This document shows, piece after piece, positions 34,788 through 43,194 of a stretch of 49,660 nt of DNA; position 1 is the first letter of the stretch; every line of letters starts with the position of its first letter. Location of the stretch: positions 1 through 49,660 of the forward strand of contig NZ_MVHE01000040.1 in the NCBI RefSeq assembly GCF_002086155.1. The letters run 5' to 3'. Origin of the DNA: Mycobacterium angelicum (lineage in GTDB: Bacteria; Actinomycetota; Actinomycetes; Mycobacteriales; Mycobacteriaceae). The translations under genes were made by a program, and so were the position numbers. A model generated the notes under the pieces. It ran no database searches, was not told the origin of the DNA, and worked only from the letters and a program-made list of their open reading frames with translations.

Positions 34788-36434
34788 GTGAACTCCGATC
34801 GGCTGGCCCGATTGGGCATGCTGGCTTCGGCGCTGTCCGGCCGAACCCTGCAAGTGGCGGCGGCCGAACCCGGCGACCCGCCGTGGACCGATGGCGCGAC
34901 GATCTTCCTCGACGCCGACGGCACTGCGCGCCAACGGCTCGAGGCGTTGGCAGTGCAAGCCTCGTTACTGGCGGCCGGCAGCCTGGAGCCCGCCATACTG
35001 CGCAGACTCAAGCGGCGTCCCACCCTGGCCGCTCGCTACCTGGCGATTGAAGGCCACCGGGCGCTAGCCGCAAACGAGCTTCCGTCATCGCTGCGCACGC
35101 TCGTCGCGGGAGAAGTGCGCAGCGATTCGCCGGCCGCCTCGCTCGCGCTGGCGCGCGGCCGCCGGCCTATCGACGGCCCGCCCGCGAGCTTTGGCACGAT
35201 CCGCCCCCGGAAGCTGTTGGCGGCCGGGGATTTACGAAGCAAGGACCTGCCCGAACTCGACGAGGACGACACCGATGAGGGCGACGCGGCCGGCGACATG
35301 TTCACCAGCCCGGTAGGCGGCGGTGGGGCACTGGGCAAGCTGCTGCGGAAAATGCTGCGGCCGGTGCGCAAGCTCGGCGAGGGCGGCCAACCCGGCGCGG
35401 ACGCACCCACCCACCGGAGCCGCTCCGGTGGGCGGGGCGTCGCGACCGCGGTGCTATCCACCGCGCCCGCGGGTCTGATCGGCGGCGCTGGTGACGCCGG
35501 CGCGGGAATCACCTATCCGGAGTGGGACATTCATCGCCAGGCGTATCGGCCGAACTGGTGCACCGTGCGTGTGGAGCAGCCCCGCGTCAAGGACGTCGCG
35601 AACCCGGATCCGTTGGACGGGTATGCGTTGCGGCGACCGCTGGCCCGCTTAGGCCTGGGTCCGGATTGGTTCCATCGTCAAGTCCAGGGCGACGACCTCG
35701 ACATCGACGCCGCCATCGAAGCGCGGGTGCAACTCGCGGCCGGGTCCGCACCCGACGAGGCGGTGTACGTCGAGAGCCTGCGCCGGGGGCGCGACCTCGC
35801 TGTGCTCCTGCTGCTGGATGTGTCCGGCTCGGTAGCCGAGGCGGGTGCGTCGGGCAAGTCCGTGCACGAGCAACAGCGCAGTGCCGCGGCGGCGCTGGCC
35901 GTCGCGCTGTACGAGATCGGAGACCGCCTGGCGCTGTACGCATTTCACTCTCAAGGCCGGCAGTCGGTGCAATTCATGCCGCTCAAGAGGTTCGACGATG
36001 CGCTCGACGTACGGGCGTTGCGCCGGCTGGCTGGCCTGGTGCCCGGCGCCTATTCACGCCTGGGTGCGGCGATCCGACACGGCGCCGCGGTGCTGGAAAG
36101 CCGCGGCGGCACCACGCGCCGGTTGCTCATCGTGGTCTCCGATGGCTTGGCCTACGACCACGGCTATGAACGCGAGTATGGCGCCGCCGACGCCCGGCGA
36201 GCCCTGGCCGAAGCGCGCGGGCGCGGCACCGGATGTGTGTGCCTGACGATCGGCGCGGGCACCGATCCCGTGGAGTTGCAACGGGTGTTCGGCAGCGCCG
36301 CGCACGCCACCATCGCGCGACCCGAAGAACTGAGTCAGGTGGTGGGACGGCTGTTCCGCACCGCGTTGCGCGCCGCCGAAGTCCGTCGGCCCGAGACCCA
36401 ACGGAACTTGAGACAAATATCTGTTCCGCGTTAG
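34788..36434 (+). CDS. von Willebrand factor A domain protein (NorD/CbbO-like)
   Basis: A 548-residue protein (with this start) with a C-terminal vWA domain. The MIDAS motif is DVSGSV (near LAVLLLLDVSGSVAEAGASG), with later metal-site segments SRLGAAIRHG and VVSDGLAYD. The middle is acidic (LPELDEDDTDEGDAAG). Such proteins act with MoxR/CbbQ AAA+ ATPases as chaperones that remodel or activate an enzyme or insert a metal. The matching ATPase gene follows after 10 bp. I chose the GTG at 34788 because GAGGGG lies 7 bp before it. An earlier GTG at 34686 would sit back-to-back with the divergent fadE start and leave no promoter space. Confidence 0.8.
   Translation: MNSDRLARLGMLASALSGRTLQVAAAEPGDPPWTDGATIFLDADGTARQRLEALAVQASLLAAGSLEPAILRRLKRRPTLAARYLAIEGHRALAANELPSSLRTLVAGEVRSDSPAASLALARGRRPIDGPPASFGTIRPRKLLAAGDLRSKDLPELDEDDTDEGDAAGDMFTSPVGGGGALGKLLRKMLRPVRKLGEGGQPGADAPTHRSRSGGRGVATAVLSTAPAGLIGGAGDAGAGITYPEWDIHRQAYRPNWCTVRVEQPRVKDVANPDPLDGYALRRPLARLGLGPDWFHRQVQGDDLDIDAAIEARVQLAAGSAPDEAVYVESLRRGRDLAVLLLLDVSGSVAEAGASGKSVHEQQRSAAAALAVALYEIGDRLALYAFHSQGRQSVQFMPLKRFDDALDVRALRRLAGLVPGAYSRLGAAIRHGAAVLESRGGTTRRLLIVVSDGLAYDHGYEREYGAADARRALAEARGRGTGCVCLTIGAGTDPVELQRVFGSAAHATIARPEELSQVVGRLFRTALRAAEVRRPETQRNLRQISVPR
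36411..36427 (-). promoter_or_regulatory. Candidate Mce3R-type operator before the MoxR ATPase gene
   Basis: The minus strand reads GGAACAGATATTTGTCT, sharing the first 14 bases exactly with the site at 34739. It lies in the last codons of the vWA gene, 18 bp before the ATPase start, and is AT-rich against a GC-rich background. The identity of the two copies is seen directly; the regulatory role is inferred. Confidence 0.45.
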
Positions 36435-36444
36435 GCTGGCGCCC

Positions 36445-37266
36445 ATGGCGCCCATGGAGGCTAGGGAAACCGTGACCCGCCCCTTCTACGTGTCGGTCGG
36501 CAACGAGGAACAGGTGTTCAAGGCTGCCTTCCGCCAAGGACTCTCGGTTCTGCTCAAGGGTCCCACCGGCTGCGGGAAGACTCGGTTTCTGGAGGCGATG
36601 GCCTACGACGTGGGGCGCCCACTGATCACGGTGGCCTGCCACGACGACCTCACCACCGCGGATCTGGTCGGTCGTTATCTGTTGCGCGGCGGTGAAACCG
36701 AATGGGTGGACGGCCCGTTGACCCGGGCGGTGCGTGAGGGTGCGATCTGCTATCTCGACGAAGTCGTCGAGGCCCGGCAGGACACCACTGTGGTGTTGCA
36801 TCCGCTGGCCGATCACCGCAGGCAGCTTCCGCTGGAACGGCTCGGCGTGACTCTTGCTGCAGCGGAAGGGTTTTGCCTGGTGGTGTCGTATAACCCCGGT
36901 TATCAAAGCGTCCTGAAGGATCTCAAGGACTCGACCCGGCAGCGCATGGTCGCCATCGAGTTCACTTTTCCCACAGCCGATGTCGAGGAGAAGATCGTCG
37001 CCCACGAGGCCGGCATCGGGTCCGACGTGGCCGCTGAATTGGTGCGATTGGCACAGGCGATCCGGCGGCTGGAAAGCGGCGGGCTGCGCGAGGTGGCGTC
37101 GACCCGGGTGCTCATCGCGGCGGGGCGGCTGACCGCAGAGGGCCTCAGCGCGCGCGAGGCCGCCCGGGCCGCGATTGCGGGTCCGCTGACCGACGACGCG
37201 TACGCCGCGAGCGGACTGGCCGAAATGATCGACGTTTATCTGCCCGGCCCGCAGGCCGGTCATTGA
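36445..37266 (+). CDS. MoxR-family AAA+ ATPase (CbbQ/NirQ/NorQ type)
   Basis: A 273-residue AAA+ ATPase. Walker A is KGPTGCGKTRFLEAMA (about 33-48), Walker B is AICYLDEVVEAR, followed by sensor VVSYNPGYQ and arginine segment DSTRQRMVAIEF. The wording is typical of CbbQ/NorQ proteins, which with a vWA partner activate Rubisco or nitric oxide reductase. Neither target enzyme is in this window, so the client is probably one of the neighbouring oxidoreductases or a gene outside (inference). The ATG at 36445 is used; an ATG at 36454 or a GTG at 36472 are alternatives. It is coupled to the vWA gene upstream. Confidence 0.9.
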   Translation: MAPMEARETVTRPFYVSVGNEEQVFKAAFRQGLSVLLKGPTGCGKTRFLEAMAYDVGRPLITVACHDDLTTADLVGRYLLRGGETEWVDGPLTRAVREGAICYLDEVVEARQDTTVVLHPLADHRRQLPLERLGVTLAAAEGFCLVVSYNPGYQSVLKDLKDSTRQRMVAIEFTFPTADVEEKIVAHEAGIGSDVAAELVRLAQAIRRLESGGLREVASTRVLIAAGRLTAEGLSAREAARAAIAGPLTDDAYAASGLAEMIDVYLPGPQAGH

Positions 37267-37293
37267 CGACGATATATCCCGCACGATAACGTG

Positions 37294-37310
37294 GGAACAA
37301 ATGTTAGGTT
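37294..37310 (+). promoter_or_regulatory. Candidate Mce3R-type operator before the AmiC-like gene
   Basis: GGAACAAATGTTAGGTT matches the 34739 site at 13-14 of 17 positions without gaps. It lies in the 82-bp intergenic region, 38 bp upstream of the proposed TTG start, where a promoter for the long downstream operon is expected. Confidence 0.5.
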
Positions 37311-37348
37311 TTCACCGAAGCGGATGCCCGCGCTAACGGAGGGTGAGA

Positions 37349-38461
37349 TTGTCCTACGAGAGCAAAGCGCAGCCCATCAAGATCGGTTACCTGTTCGACT
37401 TCCTGCTCCCGGAGTTCTACCCGCAGGAGATGCGGGAGGATCTGACGAGGCCGTTTGACCTGGTGTTCGCCGACGGAATGAGCCAGGGCGTTATCGACCG
37501 GCCGGTGGAAATCGTCTACCGCGAGGTGGAGGGTCTGCCCAAGGGCACCGTCAAGGCGGTCATCGACGCCTACGGCCAGCTGGTCGACGAGGGTTGCCTG
37601 GTGGTGTTCGGACCGCACATCAGCGAGAACGCGGTACCGCTGCGGGAGGCGATCGAGGAGCGCTTCCGGGTTCCGGCGGTCAACGTCTGCGGCAGCGACG
37701 ACTGGCTGGGGGAGTGGACCTTCGCGTTTCCGCAGGGGTCGATGACCGACGAGCCGATCTTCTGGGCGGACCTGCTCGCCAAGGGCGGTCACGAGCAAGT
37801 CGGCGTGCTGGTGGAGAAGTCGCTGGTCGGCGAGAGTTATCTGAAGAACTTCCGAAACGCCGCCCGGCGCAAAGGCCTTCGCATCGTCGCCGAGGCGCAG
37901 GTCGCGCAGACCGCGCAGGACGTCGGCGAGGCGGTTCGCACGCTGCACGAAGCGAAGCCCAGCGCCCTGGTGCACTGCGGTTTCGGCTTTGGCATCGTAT
38001 TCATCAATCCCGCTCTGGCAGAACTAAATTGGGACCCGCCCCGGTTCACCAGTACCGCGTTTCAGAACGCCTGGATCAATCCGATCATGTGGCAGGCGTT
38101 CATGGGCTGGACCGGCATCGACCAGTACGACGAGGGCAACAGCGTGGGCCAAGCGTTCCTGGACCAGTTCGAGCAGGCTTACGGCCGGCGCCCGCAGTAT
38201 TGCGTGCCGGTGGTCAACCGCGACGTCGCCACCACCTTGCTGCACGCCTTCGCCGACGCCCATCCGTTGAGCCCCCGCGGAGTGAAAGAGGCGCTGGAGC
38301 GGGTGAAGATGCTGCCGGCGGCATCCGGTGCGCCCGGCACCCGGGTGTCGCTGGGCAAGTGGACCCGGCGGGCCTGGATGGGGGCGGGCTACCTGGTGGC
38401 CCGCCGCCTGGATGCCGACGGCGTCAACTCTCACCTCGTCGACCGGTTCGGCCAGGAGTGA
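37349..38461 (+). CDS. Periplasmic-binding-fold (type I) ligand-binding protein without signal peptide, AmiC/FmdD-like
   Basis: A 370-residue protein of the leucine/amide-binding family: KIGYLFDFLLPEFYPQEMRE, FGPHISENAVPLREAIEERF, VNVCGSDDWLGEWTFAFPQG, VGVLVEKSLVGESYLKNFRN and SALVHCGFGFGIVF. These proteins normally bind amides, urea or branched amino acids outside the membrane for ABC import. Here no signal peptide or lipobox is present, and no permease or ATPase genes follow, so it may be a cytosolic ligand sensor like AmiC (inference). The TTG start is chosen because GGAGGG lies 5 bp before it; a GTG two codons earlier overlaps that site. It heads a tightly packed operon. Confidence 0.82.
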   Translation: MSYESKAQPIKIGYLFDFLLPEFYPQEMREDLTRPFDLVFADGMSQGVIDRPVEIVYREVEGLPKGTVKAVIDAYGQLVDEGCLVVFGPHISENAVPLREAIEERFRVPAVNVCGSDDWLGEWTFAFPQGSMTDEPIFWADLLAKGGHEQVGVLVEKSLVGESYLKNFRNAARRKGLRIVAEAQVAQTAQDVGEAVRTLHEAKPSALVHCGFGFGIVFINPALAELNWDPPRFTSTAFQNAWINPIMWQAFMGWTGIDQYDEGNSVGQAFLDQFEQAYGRRPQYCVPVVNRDVATTLLHAFADAHPLSPRGVKEALERVKMLPAASGAPGTRVSLGKWTRRAWMGAGYLVARRLDADGVNSHLVDRFGQE

Positions 38462-38464
38462 CCC

Positions 38465-39586
38465 ATGACGACAACCCAGCGGACGTCGGAGGCAGCCACG
38501 CCCACCGAGCACAAGGGGACGTCCGTCAGGGCCGCGATATGGCTTGCGCTCGCCGTCGCGGTCCTTGGCGTCATCGCCTACTACGCCCGCAAAGGCGCTG
38601 TCTCCGACCGGATTCGCAACCCGGAAGTCACCGGCGCACCGCGCCCGGTCGAGCCGCTGTTCGGCTACCAGCACTGGCTGGACCTGTTCCAGATCTTCAC
38701 GATCATCTCGATGTCCATCATCATCGCCGTCTACGTGGTGGCATGGCGGCGGCACGGCGCGCATCCCGTACTGCTGATGGGCATCGTCACCACGCTGATC
38801 GTCTGGCAGGACCCGATCATGAACTGGTCGCCCTACGCCGTGTACAACCCGCAACTGTGGCACTGGCCCGAAGACTGGCCGCTGGTGTCGCTGTCGCCCA
38901 CGGTGGAGCCGTTTCTGGTGATCGGGTACATCATGTTCTACCTCGGCCCCTATTTTCCGGCGATCTGGATCATGCGAAAGATCCAGGCGCGCAGGCCCGT
39001 TGACGCATTCGTCTGGCGCCACCCGCTGATCTGCCTGGCTTTGATCATCCTGCCGGTGGGCATTCTCATCGACGCCATGCTGGAGATGACGTTGGTGCGC
39101 ACCGGTTTCTACATCTACTCCCAGGTCATTCCGTTCGGGTCGGCCTTCGTCGGCCAGACCTACCAGTTCCCGTTCATCTGGGAAACCGTGATGGTCACCT
39201 TCGTGATGATCCCGGCGGGGGTGCTGCTGTACCGCGACGACACCGGCCGCACGGTGGCCGAGAAACTGGCCCAGCGGGTGCGCATCTTCCCGCGCCGCCC
39301 GGCACTGGGCATGTTCGCGGTGATGTTCGTCTTGATCAACCTCGCGTATTTCGCCTACGGCACCGGGTTCGCGATCATCAAGTGGACTCGGACCGCCACC
39401 TCGGTGGCCTGCGCGTGGCCGTACCCGGAGGCCAAAGTGTATGACCCGCAAGGCTTCTACGAGCGCAATGGCCAAACCGGACCCTACTCGGTAGGCATCT
39501 GGTCGACCTGGATGAGCGCGCAGCCCAACGGGCGCCCCGACGTCCAGCTGGGCGCGAACGGCAATAGGTGCGCACCCAACCCATGA
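38465..39586 (+). CDS. Spirocyclase AveC-family membrane protein
   Basis: A 373-residue multi-pass membrane protein. Helices include RAAIWLALAVAVLGVIAYYA, LDLFQIFTIISMSIIIAVYV, FLVIGYIMFYLGPYFPAIWI, ICLALIILPVGILIDAMLEM and MFAVMFVLINLAYFAYGTGF. Between them are conserved Trp/Tyr/Pro-rich loops (WQDPIMNWSPYAVYNPQLWH). It resembles the AveC-like proteins frequent in mycobacteria, named after an avermectin spiroketal enzyme; their reaction in mycobacteria is unknown. It starts 3 bp after the AmiC-like gene and its stop overlaps the next start (ATGA), so it is part of the operon. It probably acts on a lipid or cyclic substrate in the membrane. Confidence 0.85.
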   Translation: MTTTQRTSEAATPTEHKGTSVRAAIWLALAVAVLGVIAYYARKGAVSDRIRNPEVTGAPRPVEPLFGYQHWLDLFQIFTIISMSIIIAVYVVAWRRHGAHPVLLMGIVTTLIVWQDPIMNWSPYAVYNPQLWHWPEDWPLVSLSPTVEPFLVIGYIMFYLGPYFPAIWIMRKIQARRPVDAFVWRHPLICLALIILPVGILIDAMLEMTLVRTGFYIYSQVIPFGSAFVGQTYQFPFIWETVMVTFVMIPAGVLLYRDDTGRTVAEKLAQRVRIFPRRPALGMFAVMFVLINLAYFAYGTGFAIIKWTRTATSVACAWPYPEAKVYDPQGFYERNGQTGPYSVGIWSTWMSAQPNGRPDVQLGANGNRCAPNP

Positions 39587-40470
39587 CCCAGGCCCGCAGC
39601 ATCGTCATCACCGGCGCGTCGCGCGGGCTGGGGCTGGCGTCAGCGACGCAGCTGTATCGGCAAGGCTGGCAGGTGGTGGCGGCCATGCGCGCACCCGAAG
39701 CCGGGCTTGCTCTGTTGCGCGCGAAAACCGGTGCAGCCGAGGATGATCCGCGACTGATCGCCGTTGCGCTCGACCTTACCGACGCCGCGTCGGTGACGGC
39801 GGCCGCCAAGGCCATCGAAGCGGCCGTCGGCGCACCGCACGCGCTGGTGCACAACGCGGGGATATCGGCGGCCGGAACCCTGGAAGAGACGCCGATGGAG
39901 CTGTGGGAGCAGATGTTTGCCACCAGCGTCTTCGGGCCGGTACGGCTGACCCAGGCCTTGCTGCCCGGCATGCGCGCCGCGGGGCGGGGCCGCATCGTGG
40001 TGATCTCCAGCCAGGGCGGGGTGCGCGGCATGCCGGAGACGGCGGCCTACTCGGCCGCCAAGGGTGCGCTGGAACGGTGGGCCGAATCGCTGGCCGGTGA
40101 GGTGGCGCCATTCGGCCTGGGGGTGACGGTCGTGGTCACCGGAATGTTCGACACCGACATCATCACCGACGCCGGGACCTCGGACCTGCGCGACTTCACC
40201 GGGCCGTACGCCGGGCTGCACAGCAGCGTCGACCGCCGGGGCCGTTTCGCGATGCGCTTCGCCGCGTCACCCGAGCGCTTCGCCCGGCGCCTGGTCAAGG
40301 TCGTCGACGACGACGCGCCGTATGCCCGCCACGCCGTCGGACCTGACGCGCGCATGTTGCTTATTGCCAACCGGCTACTTTCCAGTAAGGCTCTCCATAG
40401 GGTGACCCGTCTGGCGATGGGCATTCCGCGCTATGGCGCTCTGAGCAGCGCTTCATCGAAAGAGAGCTGA
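39583..40470 (+). CDS. Short-chain dehydrogenase/reductase
   Basis: A 295-residue classical SDR: the cofactor motif TGASRGLGLA near the N-terminus, HNAGIS, VISSQGGVRGM and the catalytic YSAAKGALERW, so the Ser-Tyr-Lys set is complete. A hydrophobic C-terminal extension (MLLIANRLLSSKALHRVTRL) may contact membrane or lipid substrate. It oxidises or reduces an alcohol/ketone with NAD(P). The ATG at 39583 overlaps the AveC-like stop, and a GTG five codons earlier is less likely. The aldehyde dehydrogenase gene starts 6 bp later; an alcohol-to-aldehyde-to-acid sequence is plausible for the pair (inference). Confidence 0.92.
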   Translation: MTQARSIVITGASRGLGLASATQLYRQGWQVVAAMRAPEAGLALLRAKTGAAEDDPRLIAVALDLTDAASVTAAAKAIEAAVGAPHALVHNAGISAAGTLEETPMELWEQMFATSVFGPVRLTQALLPGMRAAGRGRIVVISSQGGVRGMPETAAYSAAKGALERWAESLAGEVAPFGLGVTVVVTGMFDTDIITDAGTSDLRDFTGPYAGLHSSVDRRGRFAMRFAASPERFARRLVKVVDDDAPYARHAVGPDARMLLIANRLLSSKALHRVTRLAMGIPRYGALSSASSKES

Positions 40471-40476
40471 ACAAAG

Positions 40477-41961
40477 ATGGCTGACACTGTAAAGGTCCGG
40501 TTCGAGCCGAGGATGATGATCGACGGCAAGCTCGTCGACGGCCAGGCCGGCAGCTTCACCAATATCAATCCGGCGACCGAGGAGACGCTGGGTGAGGTGG
40601 CCGACGCTTCCAAAGAGGACATGCACCGCGCGATCGATGCCGCCCGCCGCGCCTTCGACGAGACCGACTGGTCCACCAATCGTGAGTTGCGCAAGCGCTG
40701 CCTGCTGCAATTGCACGACGCCATCGACGCCGAACGCGAAGAGCTGCGCGAGGAGCTCATCCTGGAGGTCGGCGCGCCGCGCGCGATCACCTTCGGTCCC
40801 CAGCTGGATGCGCCGCTGGAAGACGGGCTGCGCTACCCGGCCAGGCTGATCGACGAGTACGCCTGGGAAACCGACCTGGGCGACAAGGTGATCAGCCTCA
40901 CCGGCACGCTGACCACCCGCAAGGTGTGGCGGGAACCGGTCGGTGTGGTGGGCGCGATCGTGCCGTGGAACTTCCCGTTCGAGGTCACCATTAACAAGAT
41001 CGGCCAGGCCCTGGCCACCGGCAACACCGTGGTCCTCAAGCCGGCGCCGGACACCCCGTTCAACGCCACCCGGCTGGGCCGGCTGATCGCCGAAAAGACC
41101 GACATCCCACCGGGTGTCGTCAACGTCGTCACCGCGTCGGATCACCTGGTGGGCGAGGAGCTGACGCTGTCGCCGAAGGTCGACCTGATCTCGTTCACCG
41201 GATCCACCGCGGTCGGCCAGCGGATCATGGAAAAAGGCGCGCAGACCATGAAGCGGCTCTTCCTGGAGCTCGGCGGCAAATCGGCCACCATCGTCTTGGA
41301 GGACGCCGACTTCGGGCTGGCCTGCGCAATCGGAATCGCGCCCTGCATGCACGCCGGGCAGGGCTGCGCCAACCCGACGCGGATGCTGCTGCCGCGGTCT
41401 CGCTACGACGAGGGGGTGGCGATCCTCAAGAGCATCTACGACAACGTGACGTGTGGCGACCCTCAGGACCCCGGAACCCTTTGCGGCCCAGTCATTTCCG
41501 ACCGGCAGCGCCAGCGGGTGCTCGGTTATATCCGCAAGGGCGTCGAAGAGGGCGCCACCGCGCTGGTCGGCGGACCCGACGCCGAAACCGGCTTCGACAA
41601 GGGATTCTTCGTGCGGCCAACGCTTTTCGTCGACGTCGACAACTCGATGACGATCGCCCAGGAGGAGATCTTCGGGCCGGTGCTGGCCGTCATTCCGTTC
41701 GACGACGAGGAGGAGGCGATCCGGATCGCCAACGACAGCAGGTACGGCTTGGCCGGCAACGTCATGTCGGGTTCGCTGGAGCGTTCGCTGGCGGTGGCCC
41801 GCCGGATCCGGGCCGGCTTCATGGGCGTCAACGGCGGCGCCCCGTACGGCGCCGACACACCGTTCGGCGGCTACAAATACAGCGGGGTGGGACGCCAGAA
41901 CGGAGTGGCCGGCTTCGACCAGTACACCGAGATCAAGTCGGTGGCCTACCCGGCTGGCTAA
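40477..41961 (+). CDS. NAD(P)-dependent aldehyde dehydrogenase
   Basis: A 494-residue aldehyde dehydrogenase: IVPWNFPFEVTINKIGQALA (cofactor and Asn site), FTGSTAVGQRIM, the general base in LFLELGGKSATIV, catalytic Cys about 297 in HAGQGCANPTR, and EEIFGPVLAVIPF. All catalytic residues are present and the length is normal. It resembles AldA-type (Rv0768-like) mycobacterial enzymes. It converts an aldehyde to the carboxylic acid, which could then be CoA-activated and enter the beta-oxidation genes further down. The ATG follows GAGAGCTGAACAAAG with a weak ribosome-binding site. It lies between the SDR and P450 genes with gaps of 6 and 14 bp. Confidence 0.95.
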   Translation: MADTVKVRFEPRMMIDGKLVDGQAGSFTNINPATEETLGEVADASKEDMHRAIDAARRAFDETDWSTNRELRKRCLLQLHDAIDAEREELREELILEVGAPRAITFGPQLDAPLEDGLRYPARLIDEYAWETDLGDKVISLTGTLTTRKVWREPVGVVGAIVPWNFPFEVTINKIGQALATGNTVVLKPAPDTPFNATRLGRLIAEKTDIPPGVVNVVTASDHLVGEELTLSPKVDLISFTGSTAVGQRIMEKGAQTMKRLFLELGGKSATIVLEDADFGLACAIGIAPCMHAGQGCANPTRMLLPRSRYDEGVAILKSIYDNVTCGDPQDPGTLCGPVISDRQRQRVLGYIRKGVEEGATALVGGPDAETGFDKGFFVRPTLFVDVDNSMTIAQEEIFGPVLAVIPFDDEEEAIRIANDSRYGLAGNVMSGSLERSLAVARRIRAGFMGVNGGAPYGADTPFGGYKYSGVGRQNGVAGFDQYTEIKSVAYPAG

Positions 41962-41975
41962 CGAAGGGGGCATGC

Positions 41976-43193
41976 GTGCAGCTGTTCGATGATCTGGAGG
42001 ATTTCGGCGCCTTCGACGACGTGGTATCCGGTGACGTCCGCGATCCCTACACCGAGTTGGCCCGGTTGCGGCGTGAGGAACCCGTACAGCGCATCGACAT
42101 GTCGGTTCTGCCGCACGAGGAGTCCAAGCCGGTGTTCATCGTCTACCGGCATGAAGAAGTGCAGCAGATGCTGCGCGACAACGAGACCTTTTCGTCGGGG
42201 ATCATCATCGACGCGTTCGGCGACGTGCTGGGCCGCCACGTCATGCTCGGCATGGATGAGCCCGAGCACGGCCGGCACCGCGCATTGGTGTCAAAGGCAT
42301 TCTCGCAGAAGGCGTTAGCGCGTTGGGAGGACGAACTGGTCGGCAGGGTCGGCAACGAGCTGATCGACCAGTTCGCCCCCCGCGGCAGCGCCGATCTGGT
42401 CAAAGAGTTCACCTTCCCCTATCCGACACAGATCATCGCGGGGCTGCTTGGTCTGCCGCGCGAGGACTATCCGCAGTTTCAGCGCTGGTCGATCTCGTTG
42501 CTGAGTTTCACCATCAACCCCGAGCGCGGCCGTGCGGCCTCGCAGGCGTTGCAGGAGTACTTCGCGCCGATCCTCGCGGCCCGGCGAAAAGAGCCGCGCG
42601 ACGATCTGATCAGCGGTCTGGCCCAGGCCGAGATCGACGGCGAGCGGCTCTCCGATGAGGAGATCTTTTCCTTCCTGCGGCTGTTGCTGCCGGCGGGCGT
42701 GGAAACCACCTATCGCTCCTTGGGCAATATGCTGTTCGGATTGCTCAGCGACACAATGCAACTCGATGCGGTCCGGGATGACCGCACGCTGCTGCCGCAG
42801 GCGATCGAGGAGGCGGTGCGCTGGGAACCGCCGCTGCTGACTATCACCCGCGTCGCCACCCGGGACACCGAACTGGCGGGCGTGTCCATTCCGGCCGGTT
42901 CGTCGGTGATGCCGATGCTGGGCTCTGCCAATCGGCAGGAGGACCGTTATCCCGACCCGGACCGCTTCGATGTCTTCCGGTCGGCCAGAGCGCATATCGG
43001 CTTCGGTCACGGTGTGCATGTCTGTCTGGGAATGCATCTGGCCCGGCTGGAGATGCGGGTCGCGCTCAATCTGCTGTTCGACCGGCTGCCCAACCTGCGG
43101 CTGGATCCCGAAGGCGACGATCCCCACATCCGCGGCCAAGTCTTCCGCTCACCCACCTCCCTACCCGTCCTCTTCCACCCCCCCACCTCCTAG
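41976..43193 (+). CDS. Cytochrome P450 monooxygenase
   Basis: A 405-residue soluble bacterial P450. The I-helix is LLLPAGVETTYRSLGN (oxygen-activating AGxET), the K-helix ExxR is in EEAVRWEP, and the heme loop is FGHGVHVCLGMH with the thiolate Cys at about 350. It hydroxylates an organic substrate with electrons from a ferredoxin; no ferredoxin or reductase gene is adjacent, so shared partners must serve it. The GTG at 41976 is chosen because AAGGGGG lies 5 bp upstream; the frame is open earlier, inside the aldehyde dehydrogenase gene, as a shadow. The CYP subfamily was not determined. It ends the first half of the catabolic operon, before a hairpin. Confidence 0.93.
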   Translation: MQLFDDLEDFGAFDDVVSGDVRDPYTELARLRREEPVQRIDMSVLPHEESKPVFIVYRHEEVQQMLRDNETFSSGIIIDAFGDVLGRHVMLGMDEPEHGRHRALVSKAFSQKALARWEDELVGRVGNELIDQFAPRGSADLVKEFTFPYPTQIIAGLLGLPREDYPQFQRWSISLLSFTINPERGRAASQALQEYFAPILAARRKEPRDDLISGLAQAEIDGERLSDEEIFSFLRLLLPAGVETTYRSLGNMLFGLLSDTMQLDAVRDDRTLLPQAIEEAVRWEPPLLTITRVATRDTELAGVSIPAGSSVMPMLGSANRQEDRYPDPDRFDVFRSARAHIGFGHGVHVCLGMHLARLEMRVALNLLFDRLPNLRLDPEGDDPHIRGQVFRSPTSLPVLFHPPTS

Positions 43194-43194
43194 G

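Noticed and set aside
36507..36523. Another GGAACAG-like stretch (GGAACAGGTGTTCAAGG) inside the MoxR ATPase gene
   Set aside because: It is within conserved coding sequence (EEQVFKA), lacks the TTTGGT half and is GC-richer; probably chance.
38024..39475. Minus-strand frames of 480-510 codons opposite the AveC-like and aldehyde dehydrogenase genes (also 40453-41973)
   Set aside because: Shadow composition (Arg/Gly/His/Asp-rich), no motifs, and strongly supported enzymes on the other strand.
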